Positions 54,401 through 61,974 of a DNA stretch of 64,000 nt are shown piece after piece (positions within the stretch are counted from its first letter, which is position 1; the number at the start of each line of letters is the position of its first letter). The notes beneath the pieces are model-generated. The model worked only from the letters and a program-made list of their open reading frames with translations, did no database searches and was not told the origin of the DNA. The stretch comes from JABDGV01 sp964577935 (GTDB lineage Bacteria; Chlamydiota; Chlamydiia; Chlamydiales; FEN-1388): NCBI GenBank assembly GCA_964577935.1, contig CAZOAJ010000011.1:1-64000 (forward strand), in the 5' to 3' direction. The translations under genes and the position numbers were made by a program.

Positions 54401-55178
54401 ACAGCTTTCGTCTCACCGCAGTAAAGAAGAGCTGCTCTTTAAAGAAAAAGCTTTGATGGGACTTTTTCTTACAGGCAACCCTCTTTCTGCCTATGAAAAT
54501 CTCCTAAGAACACTTGGAACGGTTACTCTGCAACAGGCAGTAGATGCTGAGGATAGCTCTGTATTTCGACTTGCCTTCATCGCTGAAGAAATCTCTATCA
54601 AAATATCGAATAAGACACAGAAGAAATTCGCGATTCTTAGAGCTTCAGATACAAGTGACTCGATTGTTGAAATTCCCATTTGGCCTGAAGCTTATGAGGC
54701 ATATGCTCCTCTTCTCACTGAAAATGCCTTGTTATGGGGAGTTATCTCGAAAGAAAAACGCGGTGATGAAACCTCCTTCTCATGTCGATGGCTTTCAGAT
54801 CTGAGACATGTCTCGAAAGAAGCTATTACTGAATGTGATATGGCATTTGATAAAGCGAAAGCGCAAATAGCTCGACAAGCATTCAGAAATAATTCTGAAA
54901 AAAACAAACAAGATCCAAAGAAGACAGAATCTCCCTCTAAAGGCCAAGTATCTAAGGAAAAGGTGATCTTACGCTTCGATATACAAAAGCTTCGCTCCTC
55001 AAACATTATCGATATCAAGTCGATTCTCGATGAGCATAAGGGGAATGACCCTGTTGAAATTCATCTTGTAAGAGGAGACTCCGTACGCGGAGTAATTCAG
55101 CTCCCCCCCCATCGATTTATCAAAAATAGCCAAGCACTGCTTAAGAAGCTTGAATCCCTCTCGTCGTTCATGTCTTAG
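51438..55178 (+). CDS. dnaE: DNA polymerase III subunit alpha
   Basis: The replicative polymerase, 1246 aa. It has an N-terminal PHP domain (FTHLHVHSQYSILDASL), the C-family palm with active-site Asp residues in YPDIDVDICMDRRSE, the GPGRGSGAGAIICYLIGIT segment, VLSLYRPGPMDMIPSFI, an HhH region, and an OB-like C-terminus. Length and location match chlamydial dnaE (CT545). The last 50 bp of its coding region have a near-copy about 1 kb downstream. Confidence 0.97.
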   Translation: MTFTHLHVHSQYSILDASLSVYAIVKRAQSLGMKACAISDHGNLFGAVDFYKAAKDAQIKPIIGCEINVAPTSRFEKKKLGSLPVAFHLTLIAKNTIGYKNLCALSSKGYIEGFYYVPRIDFELLQAHSEGLICLSGCMKGPLAHEIIYGNPSSLQERLTERVDFLSNLFKDDLYLELQRHGSSLDDLQQDGMTDESWLFNQYQNYISNQEKVEKELVKISKERGIKLCATHNCHYLERNDWRAHEVMLNIQSGEPCRKWHRDQITGENYSTPNPKRETFSTHELYFKSQEEMIELFHDLPEAIASTQEIVEKCTLEIDFKTKHYPVYYPPEFDRTRPKEEQSKAAADYLLYLCEQGIPIRYTPERLKHVADKYPGQDPMEVVKNRLTYEMNIIASKGMCDYLLIVWDFINWAKRKGIPMGPGRGSGAGAIICYLIGITDIEPLRFNLFFERFINPERLSYPDIDVDICMDRRSEVIQYTIDTYGKDNVAQIITFGTMKAKMSVKDVGRSLDIPLTKVNQIAKLIPDDLAITLEKALQGTPDLQAVYSNDEETKLILDVAKTLEGCVRNTGLHAAGLIVSGKPLMEHIPICTAKDSDMLVTQYSMKPVESVGMLKIDFLGLKTLTCIQKAIDYVRERYNISLDWINLPLDDIPTFTLLNQGRTLGVFQLESGGMQDLAKNLHLDKFEEIIAVLSLYRPGPMDMIPSFIARKHGREAIEYDHPWMHDILQETYGIMVYQEQVMQIAQKLANYSLGEGDVLRRAMGKKDAKEMGKQREKFIAGALANDISQETATSIFDKMEKFAEYGFNKSHAAAYGYLTYVTAYLKANYPAEWLAALMTCDKDDTEKVAKFIHEGHALHIPTLPPDINESALEFCATDDGIRFALSGIKGIGQGVVEAILAERKKSGSYSSLYDFVSRCDLKKIGKKTVEVLVEAGAFDRFGWHRDEMKAVLDAMFAEVSQSNKERQSGFLSLFGSDTGTPKHFSTPPQLSSHRSKEELLFKEKALMGLFLTGNPLSAYENLLRTLGTVTLQQAVDAEDSSVFRLAFIAEEISIKISNKTQKKFAILRASDTSDSIVEIPIWPEAYEAYAPLLTENALLWGVISKEKRGDETSFSCRWLSDLRHVSKEAITECDMAFDKAKAQIARQAFRNNSEKNKQDPKKTESPSKGQVSKEKVILRFDIQKLRSSNIIDIKSILDEHKGNDPVEIHLVRGDSVRGVIQLPPHRFIKNSQALLKKLESLSSFMS
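55078..55127 (+). repeat. Repeat copy A, inside the 3' end of dnaE
   Basis: A segment beginning ACTCCGTACGCGGAGTAATT that recurs at 56123-56171 with about five differences. It contains a CTCCG-TACG-CGGAG hairpin. Confidence 0.7.
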
Positions 55179-55366
55179 AACACATCTTCTACAAAACACA
55201 GGGGTCTCTGACACAGGTTATACCAGTGATAGCTCTTCCTCTGTAGTTGAAAAATATACATAGATGCTTGGACAGATACGTTATGGGCGGAATTTGAAAG
55301 AAAGTGTTCTAAAGCCAGATCATAACTGATCGTTATCGAAATAGGCGTAAAAGATAAGGAAAATTT

Positions 55367-56059
55367 ATGAGTTCAGAGATGCCTGTTCAAAAACCAACTT
55401 CAGTCATTTTCTTAGATATAGATGGAGTGCTGATAGAAGATCGTTTTTGCCCACCACTTAAGGAGAAAATCAACGATAAACTAACAGAGTTATTTGAAAA
55501 AAAAGTGGGATTAAACGGTGGATTTACCGAATTAGAATCGAGAATTGCTGCAAGTCATTTTTTCTCTAAAAAAGCTGTAGCTAATTTGGACAGTCTGATT
55601 GAAAAAGTGAGTCAAGTCGCACAAGTTGCAATTGTAATTTCATCAGCCTGGAGAAATGACGGAACGGTTCAAGAATTGAAGGAAAGTATGTTTGCCGCTT
55701 GTTCATTCTCTAAATTCATTATTGATAAAACTCCAGATGATTCCGATAAAATTCATATCTCACCGATTTCTGAAGAAAAGTACGGATTTGATCTTAGGAG
55801 AAGAGGAAGACAAATTGATTACTGGCTCCGAGAAAATCATGAAAAGCTAAATATTAAAAGCTTTGCCATTTTGGATGACGTCGACGAAGAAATCTCTGAA
55901 CGATATCCGCATCATTTCGTTAAGGTTAGTTATACTTTATCAGAATCAGATGTGGATAAAGCTTACAACATAATGAGCCAACTTTCATTTTCATCTCAAA
56001 ACATCCCTCTTCAAAGCACCGTAGCTGACCAAAGAAAAGAAAATTGTAAGGTTCAATAA
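55367..56059 (+). CDS. HAD-domain protein
   Basis: A 230-aa protein with HAD hydrolase motifs: VIFLDIDGVL (motif I, residues 13-22), VISSAWR (motif II) and FAILDDVDE (motif IV). The arrangement resembles HAD domains of 'Swiss Army knife' RNA-repair proteins and small phosphatases with no cap. AAGGA lies 7 bases upstream. The insert between motifs I and II is about 65 residues. The substrate is unknown. It is a lone gene between dnaE and the lipoprotein pair. Confidence 0.7.
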   Translation: MSSEMPVQKPTSVIFLDIDGVLIEDRFCPPLKEKINDKLTELFEKKVGLNGGFTELESRIAASHFFSKKAVANLDSLIEKVSQVAQVAIVISSAWRNDGTVQELKESMFAACSFSKFIIDKTPDDSDKIHISPISEEKYGFDLRRRGRQIDYWLRENHEKLNIKSFAILDDVDEEISERYPHHFVKVSYTLSESDVDKAYNIMSQLSFSSQNIPLQSTVADQRKENCKVQ

Positions 56060-56122
56060 AGAGATTAGAGAGAGGACGGAAAGAGAAACTGTTATTGCTT
56101 CATCGTTCCTCAGACTAAATAT

Positions 56123-56171
56123 ACTCCGTACGCGGAGTAATTCAGCTCCCTCCATCAATTCATCAAAAGAT
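56123..56171 (+). repeat. Repeat copy B, intergenic near-copy of the dnaE end
   Basis: Matches 55078-55127 over about 48 bp with one gap and a few substitutions, then diverges on both sides. Noncoding here. It may be a remnant of a duplication. Confidence 0.7.
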
Positions 56172-56175
56172 CTCT

Positions 56176-57015
56176 TTATTCTTTCCTTAATTGACACCAT
56201 CGGAGTGTCGCATCAAACATCTTCTCGTCCTGTTTTGACCAACCCTTCTCAGTCCAAAAGTAATCAATTACATATTTTTTGCTGTGTGAATATATGCTCA
56301 CATTCGAACCACCTTGAATTCGCCCTAATATCGAGGCTGCATATAAGAAGCTAAAGCTGCCATTGCTATCTACCAGGATACTCTTTTCAATAATTTCATC
56401 GCCTGAACGTGATTTGAAATAGAGCAGCTCTTTTGGCGCAAAACCAGACAATTCAATGAGAACAAAGCTTGCTCCCTTTTCTATGCGTGTTACTTCGACC
56501 TGTGGGCCTTCGTTACCTTTGGCAACTAAAGGCATTGGAACAATTCTAAAGGTCGAAACTAACGGATTTCTTAGATCACTTGACTGGATAAAAAAGTAAG
56601 TGCAAGATCCAGGGAGATTATCACAGGAAACAATCAAGGGAATTTTATCTTCTGCATTTTCCGGCGAAGATCTCCAAAGATTTCCTTTCGAATCTGTCAT
56701 TACTTCATATCGAATCGATTCTTGATAGCCTCCATATAGGCTCCAAAAAAACATTTTACTGTTTTTAGGTAGACCCTTACCAACTATCCTATAATGGGAT
56801 ACATTCTCCTTTGCATCACTCTTGTGCTGTCCCATTAATTCAGCATATAGTCTTATTGAAGGTTGCTGGCTCTTTTTTATCTTAGTGTATGCAACATAGG
56901 CTTCCAGGTATTTCGGCATGATTACTTGTGAATCATTGAAACTCCCGCCTCCCTTTCTACATCCCGAGAAGAACAGAAGAGAACAAAAAAACCCCGCAAT
57001 CAAAAGATATTTCAA
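56176..57015 (-). CDS. Lipoprotein, paralog A
   Basis: A 279-aa protein with a TTG start behind GAGGGG. The leader ends in a clear lipobox (LLFFSGC, Cys19). The mature part shares with paralog B the motifs RIVGKGLP, SLYGGYQ, a pair of Cys in VSCDNLPGSCTYFFI, FRIVPMPL and EVTRIEKGASFVLIELSGF, and a C-terminal YFWTEKGWSKQDEKMF. The two Cys about 7 apart could form a disulfide. No enzymatic motif is seen. It is probably anchored in a membrane facing the periplasm. Confidence 0.8.
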   Translation of the reverse strand: MKYLLIAGFFCSLLFFSGCRKGGGSFNDSQVIMPKYLEAYVAYTKIKKSQQPSIRLYAELMGQHKSDAKENVSHYRIVGKGLPKNSKMFFWSLYGGYQESIRYEVMTDSKGNLWRSSPENAEDKIPLIVSCDNLPGSCTYFFIQSSDLRNPLVSTFRIVPMPLVAKGNEGPQVEVTRIEKGASFVLIELSGFAPKELLYFKSRSGDEIIEKSILVDSNGSFSFLYAASILGRIQGGSNVSIYSHSKKYVIDYFWTEKGWSKQDEKMFDATLRWCQLRKE

Positions 57016-57098
57016 ACCTACCCCTCACCTAATAGCCATAAGCAAAATCAAAAATCTATATAAATAGCACGAGAGACTGAACTTGACTTTCAGATAAG

Positions 57099-57977
57099 TC
57101 AATATATTCCTGACTTTATTCCTGATAAACATCTATGCACTGCACCATCCTGAAACATCTTTCTGTCTTTTTTTGTCCAATCCTTCTGTGTCCAGTAGAG
57201 ATTGATCGAGAGTTTATTGCCTCCATAATAAAACCTTAACATGTTCTCTCCTTCATTACGGTTTATAACAGGTGGTAGAGAGATGATATTAATATCTCCT
57301 TTCTCATCTGCCTGATATCGTTCCGATATAGTCTCATCACAGGATCGTGAAATGAACCGAACAAATTCTTTAGGTTCAAGGCCTGATAACTTAAGAAGAA
57401 TAAAATTTGCTCCTTTTTCTAGACGTGTCAATTCAATATGACCTCTATCTTTCCCTTCCACAGTAACCGGAACTGGTATAATCCTAAGTGAAGCCACAAA
57501 AGGATATTTTGGATCGACCGACTCTAGAAAGTAATAGGAACATGAAGCCGAGAGAGCATCACATGTGATAATAACTGGCTCTTGTAGCCCCGTAGTATCT
57601 TTACTATGTTTATACAGCACACCCGTTGAATCAGTATATACTTCAAAATTAACAAGATCTGAATATCCTCCGTACAAACTCGAAAATGTCATCTGAGTAT
57701 TCATTGGGAGCCCGTTCCCAACGATTTTATACCTCGCTACATTTTGCCCTGAATCGTTTTTGCTCTTCTCAATAAATTCAGCTTTAATTTCAATTTCTTC
57801 AGGCTGAATTTGACGAATTTGTTCATATCTGTAATAGGCTCTTAGATATGGCGGAATATCTACTTGAGGCACAGATACTTTTGTTAATCTTCCAGTACAT
57901 CCAGAAAGAAGCAGAAGCAAACAGAGCACTCCTGGAATCAAAAGACCTCTCAAACTCAATAAACGTGAAGCTGTCAT
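57099..57977 (-). CDS. Lipoprotein, paralog B
   Basis: A 292-aa protein, upstream partner of paralog A (83 bp apart, same strand). The lipobox LLLLLSGC is textbook. It shares KIVGNGLP, SLYGGYSDL, ITCDALSASCSYYFLES, LRIIPVPV, TRLEKGANFILLKLSGLEPKE and YWTQKDWTKKDRKMF. Estimated identity is about 30-40 percent by eye. Gene duplication is evident. The ribosome site is weak. Confidence 0.8.
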   Translation of the reverse strand: MTASRLLSLRGLLIPGVLCLLLLLSGCTGRLTKVSVPQVDIPPYLRAYYRYEQIRQIQPEEIEIKAEFIEKSKNDSGQNVARYKIVGNGLPMNTQMTFSSLYGGYSDLVNFEVYTDSTGVLYKHSKDTTGLQEPVIITCDALSASCSYYFLESVDPKYPFVASLRIIPVPVTVEGKDRGHIELTRLEKGANFILLKLSGLEPKEFVRFISRSCDETISERYQADEKGDINIISLPPVINRNEGENMLRFYYGGNKLSINLYWTQKDWTKKDRKMFQDGAVHRCLSGIKSGIY

Positions 57978-58281
57978 AATCAGGGATACTCGACATAATT
58001 AAGCCTTAGAGATTGAATTCACAGCCTAAATAAGTTCAATCATTTTTTGAATACAGCTTGAATGCATTTTCTTATTTCCGAGAATAACCACCAAATGCTA
58101 CTACATTCCCTCAACTGAAGTTGACACGCCTCTCAAGGGCCTACAAATAAATATTTATAGGGATCAATTCAGGGTTGTATCTTTGCTTTTTGTAAAACGT
58201 ATCATTGAATGATGAGCCTTAAATTCTTATATAAGCTTCAGCAATATAGGAAGAGGGTTTCATCGTAAATAAGGTATTAGC
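57978..58281. other. Intergenic region between lipoprotein B and a secreted protein
   Basis: No gene seen. It contains the palindromes TCAACT-GA-AGTTGA (58111-58124) and ATAAATATTTAT (around 58150), which may mark divergent promoters. No clear -35/-10 was chosen. Confidence 0.4.
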
Positions 58282-58647
58282 ATGAAAAATCGAAATATTC
58301 TTCTCACATTTGCCATGTGCATCTTAAGCACATTTGGAATGCTTTCTGCTGAATGGAAAGAGATTCCTGATGTTGCACAATATAAATGCGCTGATTGGAG
58401 CACTCATGTAGCTACAATACCTGTAAGCTCAGTCGAAGAAGCTCAAGCGATAGCTGATGCAGACCCATCCATCACATTCTTCTTCATCGTGAATGGATAT
58501 AACCTAGTCCTTGAAAACACAGAAGTAACTCCTGCAATCTGGCGCTGCTTTCAACATGGCGATGCCGTGTTCTTTTCAGGACAACCATGGTGGGGTTCGG
58601 CACAAGATCTAGCTTGTGGTTATGTAAAAGTTGATTCAAACAACTAA
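58282..58647 (+). CDS. Small secreted protein of unknown function
   Basis: A 121-aa protein with a signal peptide (ILLTFAMCILSTFGMLSA, cut before EWKEIPD). The mature region is about 98 residues, with three Cys (KCADW, WRCFQ, LACGY), several Trp, and a short repeat-like VSSVEEAQAIADADPS. AAGG lies about 10 bases upstream. A strong hairpin follows. A periplasmic or extracellular role is inferred. Confidence 0.7.
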   Translation: MKNRNILLTFAMCILSTFGMLSAEWKEIPDVAQYKCADWSTHVATIPVSSVEEAQAIADADPSITFFFIVNGYNLVLENTEVTPAIWRCFQHGDAVFFSGQPWWGSAQDLACGYVKVDSNN

Positions 58648-58681
58648 TATAGCCCACTTCATTTCTCCACTTTTTTCTCCT

Positions 58682-58711
58682 GCCTCCTCTCTCACTTCAT
58701 CGAGAGGAGGC
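58682..58711 (+). terminator. Hairpin after the small secreted gene
   Basis: A perfect 10-bp GC-rich stem (GCCTCCTCTC, 58682-58691, with GAGAGGAGGC, 58702-58711) with a 10-base loop. No T-tract follows, so it is either a terminator or an mRNA-stabilising stem. Confidence 0.5.
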
Positions 58712-58854
58712 TCTCGATACAACAGCTTTGATTGATATAATAAGAAAACAAACAACCTTTTAGAAACTTGTCTTTTGTCGAAAGTTTTATTCCTTCAAAA
58801 ACGAACTTGTGATGTTATGTAACTCACGTTATGTAAGAACTTGTAAGAGCGCGC

Positions 58855-59922
58855 ATGCATCACCAAGAACTGCTTAAATCTTCTACCCCCCCATACTCTA
58901 ATGGTTTAGAGCAAATCTATGCCTTTGAGACGGTTGATGCACGCTCTGTACGCAAGATGGCAAGCCCACTTAGGGATACATCTCATGCTTCAGAAGAGGC
59001 TGAAAATACCACCCCTCGGTTTAAAAAAACCAACACACCCACCCAACTGACATTTGATTTAGGAAGTGATTATTCATTTGGCCTTCCTCACATTGCGTTG
59101 CGAGAACCTATTGAAGCGCTAAAATTAAGTTCTGCTACCAATCGAGTTCTTCATTCTCTAGGGAAAAAAAACATCTCAGATGTCTATCAGCTTGTTTATA
59201 AGCACAGTAAAAATAGCGGCGTCCATCCTGGTATACTTGAAGAATTACGTTCGAAAATCGAGTATCGTCTGGGCCCTATCGACCCAACTGAACTTCAAAA
59301 CAGAATATGCTGGAAAAGCGTTCTTAGGTATAGCTTTCAAGAACTATCTCCTAAATTTCGAGCTTTTCTAGCTATTCGGTATGGTTTTTTACCGCTTGTT
59401 GAAATACCCATGCAAGATCTGCGTGATGCCGAACGAATGATGTCGAAAAATGACCAAAAGCTCATTTCAAATACCCTTGACGAAGCACGATACAGCTGCT
59501 CAAAAAACATTCTCCTTATCTTAGAGGATATATATCGAGCTTATATAAAACGCTGGCTTCAATTTCATGAAGGCTTTGAGACACACGACCAGATTACAGA
59601 AGCTCTGCTTACGATATCAATCGATCATCAAGATTTGGTCAGCAACTCACTTATCTGTTTTGAGGAACTTTTAGGACTTAGCTTCCTTTTTCAACACTGG
59701 ATGGTCCATGCAATAGAAAATATATGGGGCATCGACCCTCTTGTCTCTAAGGACATTGTGCAGATACATGAACTCTCACTTGAGCTCACCCAGGATAATT
59801 CAATACCTATACATCTTGAGAGTTTAATTTCTTTGATCCTCAGAAACTGGCCATCCCTTTGGGAAGCACCATCGCAGCCGTTCATTAGAAAAGCACTCAT
59901 CTCTCGCTATTTCTCAGTGTAA
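58855..59922 (+). CDS. Protein with an RNA-polymerase-alpha-CTD-like segment
   Basis: A 355-aa protein. Residues 84-140 (PIEALKLSSATNRVLHSLG then KKNISDVYQLV, ending GILEELRSKIEYRLG) follow the alpha-CTD helix-hairpin-helix pattern 'I-x-x-L-x-L-S-x-R-x-x-N-x-L'. The rest is helical and Leu-rich with no known domain, and the first 60 residues look disordered. It might bind DNA or the transcription machinery, but I cannot show this. The ATG choice is plain; no strong ribosome site is visible. Confidence 0.6.
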   Translation: MHHQELLKSSTPPYSNGLEQIYAFETVDARSVRKMASPLRDTSHASEEAENTTPRFKKTNTPTQLTFDLGSDYSFGLPHIALREPIEALKLSSATNRVLHSLGKKNISDVYQLVYKHSKNSGVHPGILEELRSKIEYRLGPIDPTELQNRICWKSVLRYSFQELSPKFRAFLAIRYGFLPLVEIPMQDLRDAERMMSKNDQKLISNTLDEARYSCSKNILLILEDIYRAYIKRWLQFHEGFETHDQITEALLTISIDHQDLVSNSLICFEELLGLSFLFQHWMVHAIENIWGIDPLVSKDIVQIHELSLELTQDNSIPIHLESLISLILRNWPSLWEAPSQPFIRKALISRYFSV

Positions 59923-59955
59923 GCGCTACTCTTTTCACCACAAAATTTTTCTTTG

Positions 59956-59985
59956 TTGGACAACGTAGATATTTTTTTGTAGATT
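59956..59985 (+). promoter_or_regulatory. Promoter candidate for adk
   Basis: TTGGAC (59956-59961) and TAGATT (59980-59985) with an 18-base spacer, 32 bp upstream of the adk ATG. It is a fair match to sigma-66/sigma-70 consensus only. Confidence 0.3.
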
Positions 59986-60016
59986 GAGATTTTGTCATGA
60001 GAAAGGAGAAAATGAT

Positions 60017-60793
60017 ATGGCACATGAAGTTAGATCAGTACTTTGTCGTCCCCTTGGCCGGATAAGTACATTGTTATTTTTGTTATTAGGATATTTTTGC
60101 ATGAACTCCACATTGAATGCGGCAACCGATGCCCCTCAAGTAGTTATCATGATGGGGCCTCCAGGATCTGGAAAAGGAACTCAGGCAATACGCATCGCAG
60201 CCGATTTAAAACTTCCTCATATCTCCACTGGAGACATATTGAGGATGCATTTGAAAAACAGAACTGACATTGGTCAGATGATCCGCAATTATCTTGACAC
60301 CGGGAAATTGGTTCCTGATCAAGTAGTTATCGATATGTTAAAGACACGGATAGCTGAACCTGATTGCGCAAATGGATTTATCTTGGATGGTTTTCCACGA
60401 ACAGTTGCTCAAGCTGAAGAGCTCAATAAAATGCTTGGCAACAAGTATAAAGTAACCGTGTTAGACTTGACCCTCTCCGATAAGAGCGTTGTTGACCGGA
60501 TTACAGGTCGAAGAACTTGCTCACAATGCGGCAAGATGTACCATATCGTCTTCTCCCCTCCAAAGAAACAGGGAGTTTGCGATGCGTGTGGCGGCGAACT
60601 TTCACAGCGGTCAGATGATAATGAACAGATCGTTCAAGAACGTTTGAATGCCTATCATGCTCAGATTCAGCCTCTGATTGAGTTCTATCAAAGCAAAGGC
60701 ATCTATACACAAATCGATGGAGAGAAAACACCTGATGAAGTCTTCAAGGCTTGCATGCAGATACTCTCACAAACACCAGCTGTCAAAAGCTAG
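60017..60793 (+). CDS. adk: Adenylate kinase with an N-terminal signal peptide
   Basis: A 258-aa protein. The kinase starts near residue 40: P-loop MGPPGSGKGTQ, STGDILRMHLKN, DGFPRTVAQAEEL, and a zinc LID CSQCGKMYH with CDACGG. It is preceded by basic residues, a hydrophobic run (ISTLLFLLLGYFCMNS) and a signal-peptidase-like LNA-A site. The ATG at 60017 has AAGGAG 8 bases upstream, so the leader is very likely translated. Cytosolic adenylate kinase interconverts ATP, ADP and AMP; here export to the periplasm or beyond is implied. Normally adk lies beside secY. Confidence 0.88.
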   Translation: MAHEVRSVLCRPLGRISTLLFLLLGYFCMNSTLNAATDAPQVVIMMGPPGSGKGTQAIRIAADLKLPHISTGDILRMHLKNRTDIGQMIRNYLDTGKLVPDQVVIDMLKTRIAEPDCANGFILDGFPRTVAQAEELNKMLGNKYKVTVLDLTLSDKSVVDRITGRRTCSQCGKMYHIVFSPPKKQGVCDACGGELSQRSDDNEQIVQERLNAYHAQIQPLIEFYQSKGIYTQIDGEKTPDEVFKACMQILSQTPAVKS

Positions 60794-61747
60794 TTAGGAC
60801 ATTTTTTCGGCCAGATCGTAATGGATTTGGCCATCGTACAAGAGCTGGAGAGATCCTTGATGGGCTTCTCCCTCTTGTACAATCTCTTGATTCCCACCGA
60901 GGTTACGCAAGTTAACAACTGGTAGCTGCATTTGAAGCGCTTCTTGCAAAGCAACGATCTCAGGTTGATCACCCATTTGACGAAGACTCATTCTAGCCAT
61001 CGAATTCAGATGATCGGCGAATGAACCTTTTTCACCCTCATGAAAAGAGGCAAACTTATCGATATGTCTCCTCTGATGATCTACAGCGACATTCCTTAAA
61101 AATTTAACAAGTCGGTCTGAGCTCTTTTGATCCTGTAAAAGAACGATCAAAGATTTCTCATCTGTGATAGGTTCAAGTATTTCAATAGCCCTTCTAGCAC
61201 ACTTGACAAGCTTATCGCTATATAAGCCTGGTGCCGTCACGATTTTTTGAGCTAAAACAAGAACATGTGATTTTCTTTGCGCGCGAGCACTTTCGATAAG
61301 ATCTTTTGCAGCTATTCCTCGAAAAAGACAGTGGCCATCACCTTTGATCTTACGAACATTATATCCTGCAGAATCCAAAGCAGTTAACCCTCTTATCGCA
61401 AGAGAATGTTCGGAAGGAGAATAGTTCTTAATAAACTCTTTTGGAGAAACGGAATTTGCCGCAAGAAAAGGGACTACATGCTCTACAAACCCAAATGCCT
61501 TCCCTGTAATCTGTTGGAGGCGAGCAGCATTCGTTTGAAGTCGTATATTCAATGTCGACGTAATTTTTTTTGCTTCTACTCTGTTTTTAGAATTTGAAGC
61601 TGACATCGCTTCCAAATGTTCGATATCTCTTTGAAAAATCTCAAAAAAACCCGCATCAATAGCGACATTCTTCTGAAGAGTCTTTTCCATGATTTCGAGA
61701 TTGTATTCAATTTCTCTTCTAAAATCAGATGAATTAATTGGATTCAT
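60794..61747 (-). CDS. OTU-like cysteine protease, candidate deubiquitinase effector
   Basis: A 317-aa protein from the ATG at 61747; an ATG at 61798 would add a hydrophobic 17 residues. The OTU catalytic block KIKGDGHCLFRGIA gives Asp137 and Cys140, and the C-terminal LLYDGQIHYDL gives His309. MGDQPEIVALQEAL lies where OTU domains place their 'W-G-x-x-x-E-L' helix. OTU enzymes cut ubiquitin chains. C. caviae has a related effector. Tail-to-tail with adk, no gap. No ribosome site is clear. Family read by eye. Confidence 0.75.
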   Translation of the reverse strand: MNPINSSDFRREIEYNLEIMEKTLQKNVAIDAGFFEIFQRDIEHLEAMSASNSKNRVEAKKITSTLNIRLQTNAARLQQITGKAFGFVEHVVPFLAANSVSPKEFIKNYSPSEHSLAIRGLTALDSAGYNVRKIKGDGHCLFRGIAAKDLIESARAQRKSHVLVLAQKIVTAPGLYSDKLVKCARRAIEILEPITDEKSLIVLLQDQKSSDRLVKFLRNVAVDHQRRHIDKFASFHEGEKGSFADHLNSMARMSLRQMGDQPEIVALQEALQMQLPVVNLRNLGGNQEIVQEGEAHQGSLQLLYDGQIHYDLAEKMS

Positions 61748-61890
61748 ATATTTAACAATAATTAAATTTAGTATTAGAATAATAAATGAGTTCCTCATTC
61801 TTTATCAATCTCTATCGAAATAGTGCACCTTGAATCACGTCATCATCACGTATCTGGAAGGATAATCTAAAATAATTTATACAAGCTCCT

Positions 61891-61923
61891 TATGCCGAAA
61901 TCCTTAACACTGACATCGGCATA
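61891..61923. promoter_or_regulatory. 8-bp inverted repeat upstream of the 424-aa gene
   Basis: TATGCCGA (61891-61898) and TCGGCATA (61916-61923) flank 17 bases in the divergent region between the OTU gene and the gene at 61975. The symmetric half-sites could be a repressor site or a hairpin. Confidence 0.4.
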
Positions 61924-61974
61924 GGTATAAATTTATTGAGAATGACAAGTCCCTGTCTCCGGGAGGACTAAGCT

